From Helopsaltes ochotensis (taxonomy: Eukaryota; Chordata; Aves; Passeriformes; Locustellidae): DNA of 64,000 bases. The notes beneath the pieces are model-generated. The model was not told the DNA's origin, ran no database searches, and worked only from the letters and a program-made list of their open reading frames with translations. The DNA is taken from positions 4,816,914 to 4,880,913 of the forward strand of contig VXBM01000002.1 of the NCBI GenBank assembly GCA_013400155.1, written 5' to 3'. Below, piece by piece: positions 57,056 to 64,000 of the stretch (within the stretch, counting starts at the first letter, position 1; every line of letters begins with the position of its first letter). The position numbers were made by a program, and so were the translations under genes.

Positions 57056-60019
57056 ACAGAGAAGGAAATATTTTTGCCCATGTAAATATGGCCCTTTACA
57101 CCTCCCTGCCACACGACAGATTGGCCACTCAGTGAGGCCTGGGACATTGCTGTCACCATGTCCTCTGTGAGGTGGCAGTAGGGTGTCACCAGGCCTGGCT
57201 GGTCCCCATGCTTAGCAGATGGGACCCCTACCCTCGCTGTTAACACAGCAAATGATCTCCTCAGCCCCCACGGTGTGCCAGGCTGGGGCTGGCTCCCAGC
57301 ACTGGGTACATCCTTCAAGGACCAGCATGGCCAGGCCCTGGTGTGACACCACAAAGCCACTATCCTAGAATTGCAAAGTACCCCACATTTGGGTGACCTG
57401 CTCCTCAAATCAGCCCTGGCGTGTCTTCTCCAAGCTCCTCCTCCTTAAGTGACAGTGGAGCCACCAAGGAGGATCAGCAAAGGGGCTGGCTGGGGTTGCT
57501 GCTTTGAGTCACTGCTACCCCCTTCCCACCCCATCTTCCTGTCCCCAGTGGGTGTCCAGAGCTTTGCCACCCAATGCCAGCACGAACCACAGACACTCCT
57601 GGCACACTTGGCTCATCACACATCAGGCAGAGCCAGCTGGGCTCTTTCACCACCACTAAACTTATCCCTGAAGACCCCCTCCATGGTACAATCAGTTCCC
57701 ATCACAGCTGATGCTTCACTCCCACCCCCGCATTCCCCCCCGACCCCCCACCTCCTCTCCCAGGGCAGGACGTTCCCACATGGCCGTGCATGAGCTGGCT
57801 GGGCTGGGAGCAGCCGCGTTCACACGGGACAGCCGTGGGGCTGGAACCCTGAGGACGCTGCAGCCTGGCTGCCAGGGACGAGCCTGCAGCCTAGCACCGG
57901 GGGGGACCTTGCTGTGCCCCCACAAGCCGGCACCGCCACGGCACCAGCTCCTCTCCCCGGCCGGGCAGGGTGCCGCGGGGTGTGTGCTGGCACACCAGGC
58001 ACGGCTCTGGTGGGTCAGTGCCCTGCTCACACCCAGAAGAGGGGAAAACCAAACATGGGATAACACCTCCTCAGGAAGCCCAGCAGCGTCCTGACATCAC
58101 CTCACACTCCCCCTCATGGAACCATGGAGGGTTTGGGGTGCTAAGGAGGCTGCAATGAATGCCATGGCATGTGCTCACATGCCGGACCTGAGGGTGACAC
58201 CATGAGCTTAAGCCACATCACTCCCTCCCGACCGATGACAGCCAGGAATGGCCAGAGAAGGAGCAGACTCCAGCTCCCGTGCTGGATCCACACCCAGACA
58301 AGCCCAGGGAGCTTGAACACTAATTTATTGAGCCTCCAAGGCCACAGAAAAAGCCTAATCCTGCATGGCTGCAGTATTAAATTCAGAGATATTGCTGACC
58401 CTGCGTTTGTCCAGTGAAGAGTCCTGGGAGCTTGAAATCCCAGCCAGTACAGGATGCAATGCTCAGAGCTCGTCCTCTTGGAAAGCGCCGCTGGAGCTCA
58501 GGAGGAAAACGCTCATTGTGAAAGAGTGACCCCAACCGTCGTGATGGAAGGAAACCATGGCCGGGAAGCTCAGCTGGGAAGCTCTGCTGCTGCTCAGCCT
58601 TGTGACGCCAGACAGCGAGAGCTGAAATCTCCGGGGCAAAGTGTGAAACCACTGAGGGGAGACACAAGACAGGAACAGAAATTACAGGGTCTCGCAGGGG
58701 ACTTGGCTCCCTGTCCTTCTACAGCAGGAGTTTGCTGCGGGGAGAGTAAAGCAGATTGCTGAGAACTTGGTTCGGCATTAAAACATTGAAAAATATATTT
58801 GAGTCCCAAAAATTCAGCTGGGATTTAAAAGCACCGAGCTCTCCATTTTCACTGCCAGCAACACTGAGACTGCACTGTTCCTGGTGTCATCTCCTGGGAC
58901 CAGGAACCCTCCTAGCCCACAGAAGCCACCTGTGCCCCTGCAGAGTCACAGGAGTTGACATGAACCCCAAAAGGGAGAACACAGTCATTAGTGGGAATGT
59001 AGAGGACAGAGGACCAAGGGAGGGACAAAAGACCAGATGGATGAGGTGACAAGTGACACTGACAGGGGCTGCCTGGAGATGTGGCACAGCAGGAACAGGG
59101 CGGCTGTGGGCTGAAGATGAAGCCTGAGTTTGGCCCCAAGGGCCTCCCACCCCACAGTGCTCTCCTCCAGCTGCAGGGCAGATGGGGTACAGCCCCCTCA
59201 GCATCACCCCCACACCTGGATTCACTCCATCACAGCCTAGGACACCCTCAGCAACTGACACAAGCCAGGGAAATATGGACCAGCCTGGAAACGCTGCAGA
59301 ATATAACCCACCAGCTGCCTGAAAATCCATCCCACACATCCCAGAGGCTGTGATCATTGCCCCATGTCCCAAGGGCCAATGAAGAGGACAGCCACAGCTT
59401 TGGGTCAGAATTTTTTTCACAGCCACAAATAGAAATTTCTACAGGAAAAGCTCTGCATCTCATTGCTTCCCCACTCTGTTGTTGCTCCCTTTGGCTTCCA
59501 AGCAATCCCACATTCCTGTCCTAAATAAACTACCTTCCTCACATGCATCCAGCCCCGCTGCAAGAGAGTGACCTGGAAATGCATGGAGAAAACAGCTGGA
59601 GGATGGTGGCTGAGCTGAATATCCCATAAAAGCCCCACAGGGCCATTGGTGGAAACAGGCCTGGCAGGCTGCGCTTGGGACAGGGCATTGCTGCACTCAT
59701 ATTTCTGGGGCTCTTCCTGCAGGATAACAGCCCCAGCAACTCCTGGGAGAGATCTGGAGGACAAGGAACTCTGAAACGCAGCCCTTTTTGATCAACTGAA
59801 AGGAAAATTTGGCAAACAGCTTTTAAAATGCTTTAACAAAAATGCTGTCGGGGCTAAAAGTGACACTTTAATAATTGCCAAGCACTCAGAGGTTTTAGTG
59901 TTCAGAGGCAGCTCCTCACATAATAAAAAGAAGGAAAACACTAAAAGGCACATGAGGCATTTCGGCTGGAACATAACAACCTGCCCAGCTTCACGCAGCA
60001 CCCAGTGCCTGCTCAGACA

Positions 60020-60650
60020 GGGGTACGGTGGGGCAGCGATGGCTGAGGAGGGAACAGGGTGTGCTGGGCACCCACACTTCGGTGAGCAGCACGTGGGGTG
60101 CGATGACGGGAGCATGAGGCCGGGCAGTGAGGGGCCGTGTGCCCGAGCTGGAGGTGTGTGTACCCCTGCACTCCACTCCCCTCGGCGATTCCTCGCCCGG
60201 GGGAGCGGAGGCGTGTGCCGGGTGCTGCTCTTGGCTCCCGCGATGGCTCAGCGATCCTCGGGCCAGTTCCCACGACCTGCTGCACTTCCTGTGCCTGGCG
60301 GCTGCTGGATGGCTCTGGGACGTGGTGGCGGAAGCGCTGGGACTCGGGTGGAAGGAGAGGCCAAGGGCCGGCCTCGGCCTGGGAACGGCCTCCATGTGGT
60401 GTTCCCCACGGCCGCGACACCCGGGGTGGGATCCGCTGGCGGCCACGAACCGCTCTGCCTGCCCCCGGCGGGTCTGTGGATGCCCTGGGAGAGCAGGTCT
60501 TGGGAAACTTGGTCCCCAGGGATTTCTGCTCCATGTCCAGCACAAGGTGTACCCCAGGCAGAGCCATGAGTTTGTAAAATGCCCAGGGTTGGCTCCAGCC
60601 CAAAACCCTTGCTCCGGAAGGGCCGGCTGAAAGGGGGCACCTTTTCTGCG
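60020..60650. other. GC/CpG-rich island with overlapping chance frames
   Basis: Raised CpG content keeps several frames open on both strands (for example minus strand 60819-60013 and plus strand 59898-60569). None of the translations resembles a family I know, and they shadow one another, as expected for stop-poor GC-rich DNA. It could be a promoter island of an unannotated transcript. Confidence 0.3.
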
Positions 60651-63600
60651 GGAGGCGGGTGCTCCCAGCCTTGCAGTGGTTCCCATCCCTTCTCCCAGAG
60701 ATGTGCAGGAGAAGGCAGGGAGCAGCAGCGCCTCCCTGCTCAGACTGGGCACCAGAGTTCATAGAGGCATCTATCTTAGGTACATTCCACACTGACCCAT
60801 CACACACATGGCAGGGCAAAGCTATCCAAAAACTGAATTTGGGAATGCCCTCCGTGTATGTATCTTGGGATGTTTTTTATCAGTGTTCCAGAGCACTACG
60901 GATGGCAGCTCATGAATCCCTGACTCAGGTGTTTTACGGGCATCTTCTCAAGTTTCTTGTTGCAAAACATTTAAATTTTCTGGAGCTTAGGATCACTTGG
61001 AGGTTAGAACTGGAACTCCAGGACAGCAGGCTGCCCCTGCACAAGGTGACAACAGCTACAGCCCAGCCTGCACTTGGTTTGGGTCTCCTGAAGGAGAGAG
61101 GTCTCTGGAAATCTGTTTAGCTGTGGGCTCTTGAAGACAAACATTTGATTTCTCAGGGACTCCTGATGGTCAGTTCACCAGGATGAATCCAGCTGGAGTC
61201 ACCTACAACTCAAAAAGGTGTTCCTGTCCCAAATCACAGGCACAGCCATGCAGAGCCTGGGAGGCCCTTTTCCTGTCTCCCTCTTGTTTCTTTCCTCTCC
61301 ATTCTTTGAGCAAAGCTGTGCTCGAATAACACTTCCATGGAACAAGGAGAACTGCAAGGTAATCGGGATGAAAAGCTTTGGCATCTGGCCACATTCTGAG
61401 CTGACAAACCCTCACCCTGTTTTCCACTGCAGTTATAACAATACTGGAAAAGTACACTCAGAGCACACCCCTGCCATGAGCCCCCAGGCCTGAGCGGCCA
61501 CAGAAAACAGGGCTGCCCAACAGGCAGAGGAGCAGAGAATATCACTGCAGGCACCCACAGACACTCACAGGAGCTCTGAGAATAAAAGACCCTCCTCTCC
61601 TACCTCACAAAACCTTCCCAGCTGTGTTTCCTGCTTCCGGGCAGACTCACACACTCTTGGCTTGCTGTGGATATGTGCCAACAACTCCCAAAAGATTTGC
61701 AGCCATCTTTGCGAGGTAAAAACCAAGTCATTCATCATCAATCATAACAGGAAACTGCGTGATAAACCCTGATTTTACTTTCTTGGTATCATTTTGCCCC
61801 CAGAGTTCCAGGTGATGAGTTTTGAGCTTTTGAGTCTTCTATGATGGTAGAGTAGACCTTTGTCTGTAGAAGAGCTCATGGCATTTTGCTCATTCTTCTC
61901 CCAAACTGCCCTTCCTAAATTAAACTTTCAGCTCCTCCAAAATCCAAGCTTTTTCTCTCCCTCTGCATGCCCAAGGAGTAGTTTCTTGGAGAGATTCAAA
62001 TGAAGAATGTAATTTTATAAGAGTAAATTAATTGAATCTTAAAAAATCCAAACCACAATAACTTTGAATCACAAGGGAAAGGCATATTTGATGGGTTTGA
62101 AACAGGAAAGGATCCTAAGTTTATGTTAGATGAAGAAATTTAGCATATTGTGAATAAATAAGTGAGCTGCATCACATGGAAACATATCCTTTAGACCAAA
62201 AAGCAAAAACTGCAAGGAGACAAGCACCTACATACACAGACATTCCTAATAAAACTGTCCAGAGAACAATTTTACAAGTATTTGGATATTATAAAGGAGC
62301 TCATCTCCATAAAATGAGCAACTTGAGAAATAGTAGCACCCTGGCTTAGCACACTGCAGCTGCTGACAGGAGCCAGAAGCTAGAGCAGGGCAGGCAGCTT
62401 TGCAGAAAAATTTTATTCTATCAGCCCTTTTCCCCTGTTTGCAAATGATGCAGAGGGCTAACACCCAGCCAGCTTCTGCAGGAAGCCCCCAGTGATTTCA
62501 CTGAGCCTGCAAATTCCTGTGGGGCTGCAAAAACAGGAGCTTTATGAATCTGACTGCACTGGAACAGAAATGTGCCCAGCAGACACCTCACACACACGGA
62601 GGAATGGAAAGAACCACACAGATTTGGGTGTTTTGCAGGCAGTGCATCCCCAAACCCAGCTGGCAAAATCTACGTTTGCATGTGTGACATGGAAAGAGAG
62701 AAACAATACTACCTTTGTTCCAGAGGATGAGACAGAGGCAGGATCATGTTCTAGAAATATCTGGATCTCAGAATGAATCCTATGAGTGAACCAGTACAGT
62801 GAAACAGGCCTGGACACATTATCAGAGGGGTGTAGAATTCAGAAAAACAAAATTATTAAAGCAAAAGGAGGTGTTTTGCCTGGACAGGTCCTTGAGCTTC
62901 TTGGCTCTTTGTTTCCAACGGCTTCACCACCAGCACAGGAGGTGTCAGCAGACAGGAGCTCTGCAGCCAGGGGTGAATCCTTGACCCTGAACCACTGGCA
63001 CTGCCTTGCAGCATCCCCAAGGCTTGACACAAGTCGCTCTGGAGGATGGAACCAACCCCCTGTGTCGGATCCACGGGACACACTCCTTGGTTTTGTCAGC
63101 TTTAATTGAACACCGGGGAGAGTGAGGCTTAGGGAGCTGTTGGTGTCACCTCACCAGGGAACACCCTCTGCTCAGGGAGCTTTGGGGCAGCACTAAAAGG
63201 ATTTCAGATCTGCAGGGACTCCAGATTTCCAGATTTGGGATTTCCAGGATTTCCTATTTTATGATGCAGCCATAGGTTAAGATGAATGATACAAAACAAG
63301 CTCCCCCAAGACACTGTTTTGAGTTCTTGCCATGTGAAATTTCTAAGAAGCCTCACTCAGGTACTGTGAATGCCATGAGCAGACACAAGACTTTAATTTT
63401 TTTATTGTCCTTGCAGCTTGCGGTCTTAAAAATGCAACTTCAAGAGGTCTTTTGGATTTTTGGCTGGAGTAGAAGTGGCTCATCACCATTTAAAAACACA
63501 CCACTCAGTCTTTTCAACAACTCCACCTCTGTTCACGGGACGTTTCCTAAAGTATTGACTGCAGAAAACCAGCTTTTGTGCAAGTCCCACTGCTCAGAGG

Positions 63601-64000
63601 CAGCACACAGGCCCTGTTTTGGCTAAAGACAGCTCCATCAGAAACACCTCCAGCTCCATCCATCCCACCTTCACACAGCGCCTACAGGCAGCCAAGAGAA
63701 GACCTTTTTGTCTCCAGGGACAAGCAGCAGAGCTGCTGTTCGCAGCTTACATGTGGATGACTACAGAGGTGAACAACACCTGCCACGCCAGTATGGAATG
63801 AACAGGGAGCAAGGATGTGCCAGGAAAGATGAGCTCATTGTAAAAATAATTGAAAGAGCTTTTAAAGGAATCAATACAAAGCCCTGGCTGGATTCAGATG
63901 TGTAAATGCCAGCAGCAAGGCACCTCCCCACCACCCAAGGGCTTTCCTTTATGCTCCTTTTTATCAATTTGTCCTTGATTGTATCCCTTTTTTGTCTCTT

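Larger units (their letters stand above)
43901..64000. other. RBPMS2 upstream flank without recognisable genes (20 kb)
   Basis: I found no coding exon in six-frame translation here. Besides CR1 copies (43951-44155, 47551-47815, 56484-56625, 56925-57055) and a microsatellite (55519-55541), there are AT-rich islands with regulatory-type motifs near 48.96, 52.1-52.7 and 55.87 kb and a GC-rich island at 60.0-60.65 kb. The stretches 44156-47550, 47816-48900, 49070-51840, 52760-55500, 57060-60000 and 60660-64000 show nothing I can name. Confidence 0.55.

Noticed and set aside
59898..60819. Overlapping frames of 223-268 codons on both strands
   Set aside because: They shadow each other in a GC-rich island and resemble no protein family known to me.
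43901..64000. Search for exons of genes that neighbour RBPMS2 in human (OAZ2, PIF1, PLEKHO2)
   Set aside because: None of their characteristic peptides was seen in any frame; small exons could still be missed without a homology search.

Overview
The window reads as vertebrate nuclear DNA, most likely from a bird. It holds about a dozen CR1 non-LTR retrotransposon tails, the dominant interspersed repeat of birds and other sauropsids. It also has short introns, GC-rich first exons with assembly gaps (runs of N at 4978-5356 and 43159-43418), and two spliced genes recognisable by translation. Both genes lie on human chromosome 15, which largely corresponds to chicken chromosome 10. There is no bacterial, viral, CRISPR or operon-type content. 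Nearly all long open frames here are chance frames in GC-rich or repeat DNA.

Left edge (1-5356, minus strand): the 5' part of SORD (sorbitol dehydrogenase). Two coding exons are visible, at 733-897 and 1627-1660, joined in phase. Exon 1 is not visible and probably lies in the first N gap, inside a GC-rich promoter island. The rest of SORD continues leftwards out of the window. The island is flanked by two diverged direct copies of a ~380 bp block, the upstream one interrupted by a CR1, and carries a degenerate GC-rich minisatellite.

Intergenic (about 5.4-18.1 kb): no gene is recognised. It contains CR1 copies at 5.9, 9.5, 12.1 and 15.3 kb and a 17-bp triplicate. A CpG-rich stretch at 16.8-17.7 kb holds nested inverted repeats, a TATA-like box and a consensus splice donor.

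Centre (about 18.14-43.06 kb, minus strand): a complete RBPMS2 (hermes) gene. Seven coding exons (43056-42997, 31269-31192, 30546-30508, 30015-29953, 29147-28997, 28372-28224, 19668-19609 plus stop) assemble into a 200-residue single-RRM RNA-binding protein with all junctions in phase. A small intron follows the stop codon, and a final non-coding exon (19307 to about 18140) carries the 3' UTR. Intron 1 (11.7 kb) and intron 6 (8.6 kb) are the large ones.

Right side (43.06-64 kb): RBPMS2 promoter island and upstream flank, about 21 kb with no recognisable gene. It has CR1 copies, a (TG)n microsatellite, and several AT-rich islands resembling conserved regulatory elements: a homeodomain-type inverted repeat at 48.96 kb, a MEF2/CArG-like cluster at 52.1-52.7 kb and a forkhead-like element at 55.87 kb. 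These are candidate distal regulators of RBPMS2, an inference from position and motif only. I found no convincing undescribed biological system; the most unusual items are the promoter-flanking duplication at SORD and the dyad-symmetric element at 16.97-17.03 kb.
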